A DNA stretch of 14,730 bases from CALMEC01 sp963706315 (GCA_963706315.1 CAVPMA010000028.1:1-14730), one strand, 5' to 3'; counted from the stretch's first letter, positions 1 to 7,689 are shown. The notes: generated by a model from the letters alone, not told the origin. Numbers and translations are program-made.

Positions 1-9
1 GCTACTCCC

Positions 10-41
10 GCGGAAAGCCCAATGTGTCAAGGGCTTTCCGC
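10..41. repeat. 11-bp perfect inverted repeat, terminator-like or leader hairpin
   Basis: The arms GCGGAAAGCCC (10-20) and GGGCTTTCCGC (31-41) are perfectly complementary around the ten-base loop AATGTGTCAA. Neither strand carries a T-run after the stem, so it is not a classical intrinsic terminator. It may end a gene lying to the left of the window, or belong to a minus-strand leader, where the stem is followed by GGGAGTAGC up to the window edge. Confidence 0.5.
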
Positions 42-68
42 ATCCAATCCCGGTGCCGGGGTCAGCCC

Positions 69-90
69 AGACACCCAGGAGGCACCCAGG
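69..90. repeat. Tandem 11-bp direct repeat AGRCACCCAGG
   Basis: AGACACCCAGG (69-79) is followed directly by AGGCACCCAGG (80-90), so the copies sit exactly 11 bases apart, about one helical turn. A third copy, AGGCACCCAGA, lies at 2106-2116 in the other large plus-strand intergenic gap. The spacing would suit a DNA-binding protein. No function is shown by the sequence itself. Confidence 0.4.
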
Positions 91-156
91 CTGAGGCCGG
101 TGGCCGTCACGACGCGCTCTGTCCGATATTGCCGTTGGCTGACCGGGCATAACTAG

Positions 157-169
157 TTAGCTTTGCTAA
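157..169. promoter_or_regulatory. Palindromic operator, probable MarR autoregulatory site
   Basis: TTAGC-TTT-GCTAA is a perfect inverted repeat, and the palindrome AACTAGTT (151-158) sits directly beside it. It lies 9 bases upstream of the MarR-family start codon and overlaps the candidate -10 hexamer. MarR dimers typically bind short AT-richer palindromes over their own promoter. In this GC-rich setting the local AT-rich patch stands out. Binding by the adjacent regulator is inference. Confidence 0.55.
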
Positions 170-172
170 GCT
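167..172 (+). promoter_or_regulatory. -10 hexamer of the marR-MFS operon, leaderless arrangement
   Basis: TAAGCT fits the TANNNT pattern and ends 6 bases before the ATG at 179. No Shine-Dalgarno is visible before that ATG, so the transcript probably begins at or next to the start codon. No convincing -35 is visible. The overlap with the palindrome at 157-169 would let the repressor block RNA polymerase. Confidence 0.45.
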
Positions 173-178
173 CATGAT

Positions 179-613
179 ATGCAGAGTTCACCGCCTTCCC
201 CAACGGCACTCGCCGAGTCGCTGAGGCCGACGCTCCTCCGCCTGACCCGGATGATCCGCAGCCAGCGCGTGGACACGTCCGTGACGCTCACCCACATCTC
301 GGCGATGGTGACGTTGCGGCAGCACGGGCCGATGAACCCGAGCGAGCTCGCCGCGCGGGAGCGGGTGCAGCCCCCGACGATGACCCGGATCCTCGCGACG
401 CTCGAGGGCAGGGGGCTCATCGCTCGAGCCGTGCATCCGGATGATCGCCGCCGGACGATCATCGCGCTCACCCCAGCGGGCCGCGACCTGCTGCGCTCCG
501 AGCGCCGAGCCCGCGACGCGTGGCTCGCCCGGCGGCTCGCGCTGCTGACGTCCGAGGAGCGGCAGCGCCTCGACGACGTGATCCCCCTGCTCGAGACCCT
601 CGCCGGAGAATGA
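179..613 (+). CDS. MarR-family winged-helix transcriptional regulator
   Basis: This 144-residue protein has the usual MarR length and layout. The DNA-binding winged helix spans about residues 53-101, with the recognition helix near 62-78 (ERVQPPTMTRIL), the aspartate-arginine motif PDDRRR at 87-92 in the wing, and the ALTPAG strand at 96-101. Long N- and C-terminal helices would form the dimer. MarR proteins act as cytoplasmic dimeric repressors that leave DNA when they bind a small phenolic or drug-like ligand, or are oxidised. No cysteine is visible, so a redox switch is unlikely. The stop overlaps the next start (ATGA at 610-613), so the MFS exporter downstream is probably its main target along with its own gene. 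The ligand cannot be read from the sequence. Confidence 0.92.
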   Translation: MQSSPPSPTALAESLRPTLLRLTRMIRSQRVDTSVTLTHISAMVTLRQHGPMNPSELAARERVQPPTMTRILATLEGRGLIARAVHPDDRRRTIIALTPAGRDLLRSERRARDAWLARRLALLTSEERQRLDDVIPLLETLAGE

Positions 614-1992
614 GGGCGGACCTCCTCACCACGCATCCGCAGGCGCTGGCGCCCGATCCGCGTCCAGGCATGTTCCGGTCGCTCAGCGTGCGCAACTACC
701 GGCTGTACGCCACCGGCCAGCTGATCTCGCTGACTGGCACCTGGATGCAGCGGGTGGCGCAGGACTGGCTCGTGCTGACCCTGACCGGCTCCGGTACGGC
801 CCTCGGGATCGTGACCGCCCTGCAGTTCGCGCCCGGCCTCATCATGGGGCCGTGGGGCGGGCTCGTCGCCGACCGCAGCGACAAACGGCGCCTGCTCGTC
901 GCGACCCAGTCGGCGATCGGTCTGCTCGCACTCGTCCTCGGCGTGCTCACGGTGACCGGGGCTGTCGAGTACTGGCAGGTGCTGCTCCTCGCCGGCCTGC
1001 TCGGCGTCGCGACCGCGATCGACACCCCCACGCGGCAGTCGTTCGTGGTGGAGATGGTCGGTCCGGACGACCTGCCGAACGCCGTGGGCATCAACTCGAC
1101 GATCTTCAACGCGGGACGGATCGCCGGACCGGCCGCCGCCGGCGTCCTGATCGCCGCGGTCGGCACCGGCTGGGCGTTTGTGACGAACGCCGCGTCGAGC
1201 GTGGCGGTGGTCGGCGGCCTGCTCATGATGTGCCGGTCGGACCTCGCGCCGGCGCGGCCCGTGGAGCGCGTGCCCGGTCAGCTCCGCGAGGGCCTGCGGT
1301 ACGTGCTGCGCCACCGGGAGCTCGCGCTCGCGATGGGCCTGACGTTCATGGTCGGCACGTTCGGGTTGAACTTCCAGCTGACGACGGCGCTGCTGGCGCG
1401 CCACGAGTTCCACCGCACGGCGGCGAGCTTCGGGCTGCTGTCCACCGCCCTCGCGGTGGGCGCGTTCGGCGGGGCGCTGCTCGCCGCACGTCGCACCCGC
1501 CGGCCGAGCCTGGCGGAGCTCGTCGTGATGGCGGCGGCGTTCGGCGCGGCGGAGATCGCCGCGGGGATAATGCCGACGTTCGCAGCGACGGCGGTCATGC
1601 TGGTGCCGACCGGCCTCGCGATGCTGACGTTCACGACCGCGGCGAACATGTTCGTTCAGCTCGGCGTCGCGGCGACGATGCGCGGGCGGGTGATGGCGCT
1701 CTACCTGATGTGCTTCCTCGGCGGGACGCCGCTCGGCGCGCCGCTGGTCGGCTGGGCGGGGTCGGCGCTCGGCCCCCGCTGGGGAATGGTGGGCGGCGGC
1801 ATCGTGTCGCTGGCCGCGGCGGGAGCCCTCGGGGCGCTCCTGCTCAGGACGGCCGGGGCGGAGCTGCCGTGCCTGCCGTCCACCTGGCCAGGGCGTGACG
1901 CGCCACGCCGGGAAGGCAGTCTCCAAACGCAGCCCTTGACTCACCGAGATCTGCGTCGGAATCTCGACCGACCCTCGGCAGGCGTGCGATAG
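610..1992 (+). CDS. MFS exporter (MFS_3/EntS-like), co-transcribed with marR
   Basis: This is a predicted 460-residue integral membrane protein with about 10-12 hydrophobic segments. The opening FRSLSVRNYRLYATGQ (about 22-37) is typical of EntS/MFS_3-type proton-coupled exporters. The loop 2-3 motif GGLVADRSDKRR lies at about 83-94, and DTPTRQSF with the AVGINS segment follows in the first half, as in this subfamily. The start at 610 gives an ATGA overlap with the regulator and thus translational coupling; an internal ATG at 670 just before FRSLS is the alternative. After the last membrane segment there is a polar tail of about 45 residues (from about 417), longer than usual and low in recognisable features. 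A drug or secondary-metabolite substrate is likely by family and by the MarR neighbour, but is not determined. Confidence 0.88.
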   Translation: MRADLLTTHPQALAPDPRPGMFRSLSVRNYRLYATGQLISLTGTWMQRVAQDWLVLTLTGSGTALGIVTALQFAPGLIMGPWGGLVADRSDKRRLLVATQSAIGLLALVLGVLTVTGAVEYWQVLLLAGLLGVATAIDTPTRQSFVVEMVGPDDLPNAVGINSTIFNAGRIAGPAAAGVLIAAVGTGWAFVTNAASSVAVVGGLLMMCRSDLAPARPVERVPGQLREGLRYVLRHRELALAMGLTFMVGTFGLNFQLTTALLARHEFHRTAASFGLLSTALAVGAFGGALLAARRTRRPSLAELVVMAAAFGAAEIAAGIMPTFAATAVMLVPTGLAMLTFTTAANMFVQLGVAATMRGRVMALYLMCFLGGTPLGAPLVGWAGSALGPRWGMVGGGIVSLAAAGALGALLLRTAGAELPCLPSTWPGRDAPRREGSLQTQPLTHRDLRRNLDRPSAGVR

Positions 1993-2076
1993 GAACAGTG
2001 GGCCAGGGCGCCCGATCGTCGGCGTGGGCGTTATCCCGAGTCGGTCGATTTCACCGCGAGCGTCGCAGGCGATCCA

Positions 2077-2209
2077 CGGAGAGGAGCGTGCGGGCGCAAC
2101 GCACCAGGCACCCAGACACGACACAAGATTCATGCGCGGTCACCGCCGGGCCCATCTTCGAATCCCGTTTGCGCTCTCCGAGGGGCTCTGCGCGTCACAG
2201 AGCCCCCTC
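2077..2209 (+). other. Intergenic region rich in inverted repeats (possible structured RNA)
   Basis: The 268-base gap between the MFS gene and the LuxR gene has no convincing ORF. CGGAGAG (2077-2083) pairs perfectly with CTCTCCG (2174-2180) and would close a loop of about 90 bases, which includes GTGCG/CGCAC. Directly after it comes a strong hairpin, GGGGCTCTG (2182-2190) and CAGAGCCCC (2198-2206), with a seven-base loop. There is no T-run. It could be a leader or small RNA, or the 2182-2206 stem could simply end the MFS transcript. Confidence 0.3.
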
Positions 2210-2260
2210 CCGCATCCGGTCCGTGCGGCATTCCGGTAGGGTCCGCGGTGCGTCGAGAAG

Positions 2261-4954
2261 TTGCCGAGCGGATCTGAGGAGGCCGTAACGGCGGGGCACG
2301 CAACCGCAGGAGGGGAACCGCATTTCGTCGGCCGCGATGCCGAGCTGGCCGCCGCACTACGGGCCGCAGCGCAACGGCCGGGGCTCCTCGTCGTCGTCGC
2401 TCCGCCGTGGGCGGGATCGACGCGGTTCGCGACGGAGCTCGCCGCCGCGCTCGAAGCCGACGGCGCCTTGCGGGTCAGGCTTCGGGGCGGCGGAACGCTG
2501 GCCGACCGGCTCGGGGCAGGGCTGGCCGCAGCCGGATTGCGCGCCGACCCGTGCAAGTCGGCGGAGCTGCATCCGTTCGTGGCGCTCCTCGACGACATCG
2601 ACGATGCCTTCGACCTGGCCTGGGAGACCGGCGAGGGGCTCGTCGGCTCCCCCGGCCTGCTGATCGGCTGCATACGGGAGATCCCGATCGGACCCGCGTT
2701 CGTCGAGCTCGAGCCGCTCGACGACGAGGCGGCGCAGGCGCTCGTCGAGGACGTCGCCCCGACGCTGGGCGACGTCATGGTGGCACGGCTCCTCGCGCTC
2801 GGTACGGGACGGCCCGGCGTGCTGATTCCGCTCGCGCGGGCAAACCGCGCACCGGGCTCGGACGACACGCCCCTGCGGCTGCCACCGGGGATCCTCCGCG
2901 CGATGCAGCCGACGCTCGACGCGATCGACGCCACCCAGATCGACATCGCCCGGTGGGCAGCCGTGCTCGGCCCCGTGTTCGAGCCGTCGCATCTCGTGCG
3001 GCTCACCGGTCGCAGCGAGGAAGGCTTCGCACCGACCCTCGATGCGCTCGTCACGGCCCGCATCCTCGAGGAGCTTCCAGGCCCCGGACCTCTGCGCATG
3101 CGGTTCACCGACCCCCTCGTCGCGGAGGTGCTGCGCCAGGCGACGCCACCGAGCGAGCTCCGCCGGCGCAACGCCGCGGTGCTCGGCGCCCGCCGGGCCC
3201 GCGGCGACGACGCTGCCGATCTCGTGCAGTACGCCATCGGCAGCTCCGACCCGCACGAGGTGGTGGCACTGTCGCTGCGCGCCGCGGCCGCGGCCCGTGA
3301 GCGCGGGGAGCCCACCCGCGCCCTCGCGCACGCGGACCGGGCACTCGCCTGGTGCGACCGGCGATGGCCCGAGGGCGAGCAGCTCGAGGCGCTCCTGGAG
3401 CGCGGGCTCGCGCTCGCGACCATGGCCCAGTGGGACGAGGCCACGCAGACGCTCCGGGACGTCATCCGGCGCCAGCGCAGGGCGGGGAATGAGGGCGCCG
3501 CGATCCGCGCCGCGACGGAATGGGCTCGTGTGAGGTGGTACGCGGGGCACCGGCAGGAGGCATTCGAGGTCATCCACGCAAACGTGTCGGACAGCGAGCG
3601 CCCGCTCGCCGAGCGGGCGCGGGCCCTCACCCATGCGGCGATGTTCGCCGCCCACGCCGGCCGTCACTCGGAGGCGCTCGGATGGGCGACACGCGCCCAC
3701 GGCGAGGCGACGGCGGTCGGAGACGTCCTCACCGCGAACCGGGCGCTCAACGCGATCGGGTTGGCGAGCGTGCGCTCGACCGCGAGCCCCGACGGGCTTG
3801 AGTACTTCCGCGAGGGACTCGAGCAGGCGCGCGCCGCCGGCCTCTGGCGGCAGGTCGCGGTGACGATGAACAACGAGAGCGTGTGCCTCCTCATGCTGGG
3901 ATTCGTCCAGCAGGCGGCCGACCGGGCACGGGAGGGCCTCGACGTCGTGGAGGCCCACGACGTCGCCGAGGTCGACGCGCCGCTCACGCACAACCTCGCC
4001 GAGGCGCTCACCGGACTGGGCCGGCTCTACGAGGCCCGCCAGGTCGCGATGCGGTCCCTGGCCGCCTTCGAAGCGCTCGGATCACGGTCGCTCGCCCATC
4101 TGGACGGTTTGATCGCCTGGATCGACTTCTGCCAGGGCAAGATCCCCGAGGCGCTCGAGACGTTCAGGAAGATCACGGCCGACGCGGACCCAGGAATGCC
4201 GATCGACCACCTCGGTCCGCTGTCGGCGTTCCACGCGTACGCCGCGCAGGCGGCAGACCAGCTCGATGAGGCCCGCGAGGTGGCGCGCACCGCCGTCGGG
4301 CTGTGGCGAAAGACCGAGGACCGCGTCGAGTCGCTGGGATTGCTCGGTGCGGCCTGCCAGGTATTGCCTGCGAAAGAGGCCAAGCCGCTTCGGGCGGAGC
4401 TTGTCGTGGCGGCTGGCGCCGGCGCCCCCCTTGCTCAGGCGCTGGTGCCGTACACCGAAGGGTGGGCCGGCGGCTCCGCCGCGGCGAAGGCCGAGTCGTT
4501 CCGCGAAGCCTCCACCCGGTTCAGCGATACGGGCCTGCACTGGTGGGCGGCACGCGCCCTCATGCTGGCGGGCGAGGCGGGCGGCAAGCAACCCGAGGCG
4601 GTCGACGACCTGCTCGAGGCCCGCCGCCGATTCCGCGAGATGGAGGCGCCTGGGTGGCGAGCCCAATGCGAAGCGATGCTCCGCGCACGCGGCCATCGCT
4701 TCGTCATGCCATCTCGACGGCGCGATACCGGAGGCCTCTCCGAGCGCGAGGTGGAGGTACTCGAGCAGCTCGTGCTCGGTCTGACGAACCGCGAGATCGG
4801 TCACCGGCTCTACATCAGCGAGAAGACGGTCGGACGGCACCTGGAGCGGATCTTCGCCAAGCTCGGGGTGACGAGCCGTACAGCAGCCGTGAGCGCAGCG
4901 CAGGAGCTCGGGATCGTCGAGGTGGACGATCAGGTGGTGACGACGACCCCCTGA
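2261..4954 (+). CDS. Large ATPase-type LuxR regulator (LAL/MalT-like)
   Basis: This 897-residue protein has an N-terminal AAA/STAND-like ATPase region opening with FVGRDAEL (about 22-29). A long helical middle part rich in alanine, leucine and arginine looks like TPR repeats (about 300-800). A C-terminal LuxR helix-turn-helix runs from about 825 to 886 (SEREVEVLEQL, then NREIGHRLYISEKTVGRHLE). The Walker B is clear (VALLDDID, 107-114). The Walker A position reads APPWAGSTR (47-55) and lacks the P-loop lysine, so ATP binding may be weak or lost. The TTG at 2261 is the only plausible in-frame start before the FVGRD motif; AGGAGG at 2276-2281 has no in-frame start after it. Such proteins act as cytoplasmic activators that sense a ligand through the repeats. 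The target is unknown; both flanking MFS units are candidates. Confidence 0.85.
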   Translation: MPSGSEEAVTAGHATAGGEPHFVGRDAELAAALRAAAQRPGLLVVVAPPWAGSTRFATELAAALEADGALRVRLRGGGTLADRLGAGLAAAGLRADPCKSAELHPFVALLDDIDDAFDLAWETGEGLVGSPGLLIGCIREIPIGPAFVELEPLDDEAAQALVEDVAPTLGDVMVARLLALGTGRPGVLIPLARANRAPGSDDTPLRLPPGILRAMQPTLDAIDATQIDIARWAAVLGPVFEPSHLVRLTGRSEEGFAPTLDALVTARILEELPGPGPLRMRFTDPLVAEVLRQATPPSELRRRNAAVLGARRARGDDAADLVQYAIGSSDPHEVVALSLRAAAAARERGEPTRALAHADRALAWCDRRWPEGEQLEALLERGLALATMAQWDEATQTLRDVIRRQRRAGNEGAAIRAATEWARVRWYAGHRQEAFEVIHANVSDSERPLAERARALTHAAMFAAHAGRHSEALGWATRAHGEATAVGDVLTANRALNAIGLASVRSTASPDGLEYFREGLEQARAAGLWRQVAVTMNNESVCLLMLGFVQQAADRAREGLDVVEAHDVAEVDAPLTHNLAEALTGLGRLYEARQVAMRSLAAFEALGSRSLAHLDGLIAWIDFCQGKIPEALETFRKITADADPGMPIDHLGPLSAFHAYAAQAADQLDEAREVARTAVGLWRKTEDRVESLGLLGAACQVLPAKEAKPLRAELVVAAGAGAPLAQALVPYTEGWAGGSAAAKAESFREASTRFSDTGLHWWAARALMLAGEAGGKQPEAVDDLLEARRRFREMEAPGWRAQCEAMLRARGHRFVMPSRRRDTGGLSEREVEVLEQLVLGLTNREIGHRLYISEKTVGRHLERIFAKLGVTSRTAAVSAAQELGIVEVDDQVVTTTP

Positions 4955-6156
4955 GGCTCCGGTCCGTTGAGGCAGGTCCGGAGCGCCATCATTGCCACCA
5001 CGGCATAGATCACAGCGCCGACGACGATCGCCTGGCGAACTCCGACGGTCTCGCCGACGACACCGCCGATGAATGCACCAAGCGCGATCGAGCCGCTGGC
5101 GACAAGCCGATAGCTCACGGTCACGCGGCCGAGGAGCTCGGAGGGAACCGTTCGCTGCCTGAGACTGGCGCTCGAGATGATGATGAGGACGATGCCGAAG
5201 CCGACGAGCCCATCTCCGGTGGTGGTCAGGATGTACCAGGTCGCCGAGGTCGAGATGCTGACGAGGCTGATCCCCACCGTCGTGACCGTAAGACCGACGA
5301 GGATCGGGCGCGTAATGCCCATCCGCGGCGCTAGCCGCGGCGTGATCGCCGCGGCGAGGACACCGCCGACCCCGTTGGACGCGTAGACGATGCCCGCCTG
5401 CCAGCCGTGGAGACCGAGCGTCTGCTGGAGGAAGATCGCCATCATCCCGATGACGAATCCGCTCCCGACATTGCTCGCACCGACGGTCAGGGTCAGGGCA
5501 CGGACGTAGGGGTTTCGTGCGGTCGCTCGGACACCTGCACGCATCGCGGATCCCATCCCCTCCCGGACGGCGCCGAACCGCTCCCGCTCGACCCAGACGA
5601 GCCAAAGCGTTCCCGCCGAGAAGGCGAACGTGAGCGCGTCCAGTCCGATCGCGCCGGACGCGCTCACGGTGGCGATGAGGAGTCCCGCCGTCACCGGGGC
5701 GAGGATGGTGGCAAGGCCCTCGGTGAGCGACAGGCGCGAGTTTGCGCGAACGATCCCTTCCTGAGGCACGAGATCCGGCAGGAATGCCTGGGCCGACGCC
5801 TCGAAGAGGATTCGGGCCATCCCCGCCAGGAACCCCACGACCATAACCAGGCCGAGACTCGGACCGAAACCGGCGAGGACGGCAATCGGAATGCTTCCCA
5901 GCAACACCATTCGGACCAGGTCGGCCTCGATCATCGAGCGCTTGCGTGACCGCCGATCGGCCCACGCACCAAGTGGAAGCGCGAACAGCAGAGCGGGTAC
6001 GTACACCAGCGCCTCGAGCGATCCGACTGCAAGCGGCGAGCCCGTCTCCTGTGCAACGAGCCAAGGAAGCGCGAGGACGGTGATCTCATCACCGAACTGC
6101 GAAGCCGCGCGGCCTGCCCAGAACAGCCCAAAGCCTCGTCGCCTCATGCCCGACAC
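4930..6156 (-). CDS. MFS transporter (exporter-like), second gene of the HD-GYP operon
   Basis: This 408-residue protein has the hydrophobic pattern of a 12-helix major facilitator. The N-terminus (GFGLFWAGRAASQFGDEI, about 8-25) is characteristic of MFS_3/EntS-type exporters, and the loop 2-3 motif GAWADRRSRKR lies at about 63-73. The GTG at 6156 gives a 9-base gap to the HD-GYP stop; the ATG at 6147 is an alternative start three codons in. It probably shares the HD-GYP promoter. Its last 25 bases overlap the end of the convergent LuxR-type gene, so the two transcripts are antisense there. It is not a close copy of the 610-1992 exporter; the shared features are family motifs. The substrate is unknown. 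Confidence 0.88.
   Translation of the reverse strand: MSGMRRRGFGLFWAGRAASQFGDEITVLALPWLVAQETGSPLAVGSLEALVYVPALLFALPLGAWADRRSRKRSMIEADLVRMVLLGSIPIAVLAGFGPSLGLVMVVGFLAGMARILFEASAQAFLPDLVPQEGIVRANSRLSLTEGLATILAPVTAGLLIATVSASGAIGLDALTFAFSAGTLWLVWVERERFGAVREGMGSAMRAGVRATARNPYVRALTLTVGASNVGSGFVIGMMAIFLQQTLGLHGWQAGIVYASNGVGGVLAAAITPRLAPRMGITRPILVGLTVTTVGISLVSISTSATWYILTTTGDGLVGFGIVLIIISSASLRQRTVPSELLGRVTVSYRLVASGSIALGAFIGGVVGETVGVRQAIVVGAVIYAVVAMMALRTCLNGPEPQGVVVTT
4956..4984. terminator. Inverted repeat just after the luxR stop
   Basis: GCTCCGG (4956-4962) pairs with CCGGAGC (4978-4984), starting two bases after the LuxR stop codon at 4952-4954. It lies inside the 3' end of the convergent MFS gene. 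The stem is GC-rich but no T-run follows, so if it terminates transcription it does so weakly or with Rho. Confidence 0.3.
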
Positions 6157-6165
6157 AAGGGGAGC

Positions 6166-7689
6166 CTACGCAACCCCCGAGACGGCGCTGTCGGCGGCAA
6201 CCGGGACCGGCTTCGGGTTCGGCGTGGCCGGGCTCGCGTCGTGATCGCCGGGAAGATCCGGGATCGGCGCGCCCTGAGGCGGCATGCTCGGCACCACCGG
6301 CATGGGCTCGGGCGGCACGACAAAGGTCTCCTCGTCGAGACGGACGTCCAGGTACTTCGCAGCACGCGACCATTCATCGGAGAAGTCGGTAATCGTGCTG
6401 AACGTGTAGCTGGTCGCGTCCGCCGCGACGATGCTGCGAAGTGCCTGCACCACCTGCGGGTCGAACAGGTGGCTGTCCTCCTCGAAGACTTGGAGCGCCT
6501 CGCCGGCGGGACGACCAGGACGATACGGTCGGTTTGAAGTGAGCGCTTCGAACGTGTCGGCCACCCCGAGGATGCGGGCGCCGAACGGCAGGTCCTCTCC
6601 GCTCGTGCCCTCGGGGTAGCCGGAGCCGTCGAGCCGCTCGTGGTGGGCGTAGATCCACCGCGCCAGGTCGCCGAATCCGGGGATACCCTGCACGGCCTCG
6701 GCGGACAGCCGGGCGTGGCGCTGCATGATACTGCGCTCCTCGTCCGTCAACCGGCCCGGCTTGAGCAGAATTTCATCAGGCACGCCGACCTTGCCGACGT
6801 CGTGCAGCAGACCGGCAAGGTGCACCCGGCTCTGGTCCTCCTGGCTCAGGCCCATCTGCTGCGCGATATCGCGCGAGTACACGGCGACGCGGGCGGAGTG
6901 GGAGGCGGTCTCCGGGTCCCTCATCTCCAGCAGTCGCGCGAACGACACGAAGATCGCACGGAAGAACTCGTCCTTGAGTTCCTGCGACTCGAGCTGCTTC
7001 CGGGTGGCATTCAGGAACAACCAGAGGCCGGTCACGGCGACGATGGCGAGGATGGCTGGGAGCAGGCGCGTCCACCCCGGGAGCAGCAGGCCGATCTCGA
7101 CGAGGGTGACCACGAGGAACCCCGACGCGAAGTCGTACTTCGCGACAGGCAGCGCTTCCTCGCGAAGGCTTTGCCAAAAGGGGTTGCCGAATGCCAGTCG
7201 CGACCAGGAATCGATCACGGCAGAGTGGAGGATGATGTGTACCCCAACGGCGATCAGCGCGGCGGCGAACCAGCCTGCGGCCGCGGATGACGGTGTGCCG
7301 GCATTCAACGTATCGCGGAGGAACGCGAGCAGGCCTGCGGCCGCGCCCGCCGGAAGGCCGAACGCGCAGATGTTCCAGGCACGCGAGACATTTCCGAGCC
7401 GGCCGCGAGGGACTCCCCCAACGATGACCCCTACGAGCATTGCCATGCCGGGGTCGAGGGTGAGGACCGCGAAGATCAGGGGGATATCCGACAGCGAGAC
7501 GGTCGTAATCCTCGAGAGTCGCCACCGTGCCATCTGCGTCGCGACCGCGATCACGCCGAGCACGAGCGCGGGCAGCAGGTCGTCCGTCTCTCCGCGCGCG
7601 ACAAGGAGGGCGTTGACGACCAGGGTCGCGGTTGCGCACGCATAGGCGCACACCCGGGCGAACAGTGGGATTGTCGTCGTCCGTGACAC
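6166..7689 (-). CDS. Membrane-bound HD-GYP cyclic-di-GMP phosphodiesterase
   Basis: This 507-residue protein starts with six to eight hydrophobic segments (about 8-228), then a short helical linker and an HD-GYP domain (about 240-425). The metal and catalytic residues look complete: H264 in SHSARV, HD at 296-297 in LLHDVGK, H325, HH at 349-350, and GYP at 357-359 in HHERLDGSGYP. HD-GYP enzymes hydrolyse c-di-GMP to pGpG or GMP in the cytoplasm. No GGDEF or PAS domain is seen, so input must come through the membrane part. A proline-rich tail (about 458-507) ends the protein. The start is GTG at 7689; its only Shine-Dalgarno-like sequence (GAGG, 7698-7701 on the complement) sits inside a hairpin. 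It is likely co-transcribed with the MFS gene 9 bases downstream. Confidence 0.93.
   Translation of the reverse strand: MSRTTTIPLFARVCAYACATATLVVNALLVARGETDDLLPALVLGVIAVATQMARWRLSRITTVSLSDIPLIFAVLTLDPGMAMLVGVIVGGVPRGRLGNVSRAWNICAFGLPAGAAAGLLAFLRDTLNAGTPSSAAAGWFAAALIAVGVHIILHSAVIDSWSRLAFGNPFWQSLREEALPVAKYDFASGFLVVTLVEIGLLLPGWTRLLPAILAIVAVTGLWLFLNATRKQLESQELKDEFFRAIFVSFARLLEMRDPETASHSARVAVYSRDIAQQMGLSQEDQSRVHLAGLLHDVGKVGVPDEILLKPGRLTDEERSIMQRHARLSAEAVQGIPGFGDLARWIYAHHERLDGSGYPEGTSGEDLPFGARILGVADTFEALTSNRPYRPGRPAGEALQVFEEDSHLFDPQVVQALRSIVAADATSYTFSTITDFSDEWSRAAKYLDVRLDEETFVVPPEPMPVVPSMPPQGAPIPDLPGDHDASPATPNPKPVPVAADSAVSGVA

Noticed and set aside
172..2133. 653-residue minus-strand open frame
   Set aside because: It is the GC-rich shadow of marR and the MFS gene: extreme Arg/Pro/Ala bias, no family motif, and it covers two well-supported genes.
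2150..2180. TTCGAATCCCG followed by CTCTCCG looks like the 3' half of a tRNA-Ser gene
   Set aside because: The T-stem does not pair, ten bases instead of five separate the loop from the acceptor strand, and no D-arm or anticodon arm is seen. Kept only as possible structured RNA.
2248..2277. Nine-codon upstream ORF (GTG, VREVAERI) after TAGGGT and before the LuxR frame
   Set aside because: It would be interesting as a leader, but the AGGAGG after it has no in-frame start codon, so re-initiation is not supported.
1998..2288. Plus-strand 96-residue frame in the gap before the LuxR-type gene
   Set aside because: Arg/Ser-rich with no recognisable motif, no Shine-Dalgarno and an overlap with the LuxR start; more likely non-coding.
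610..6156. The two MFS genes as a recent duplication
   Set aside because: Apart from family-wide motifs the proteins differ throughout, and their neighbours and strands differ.
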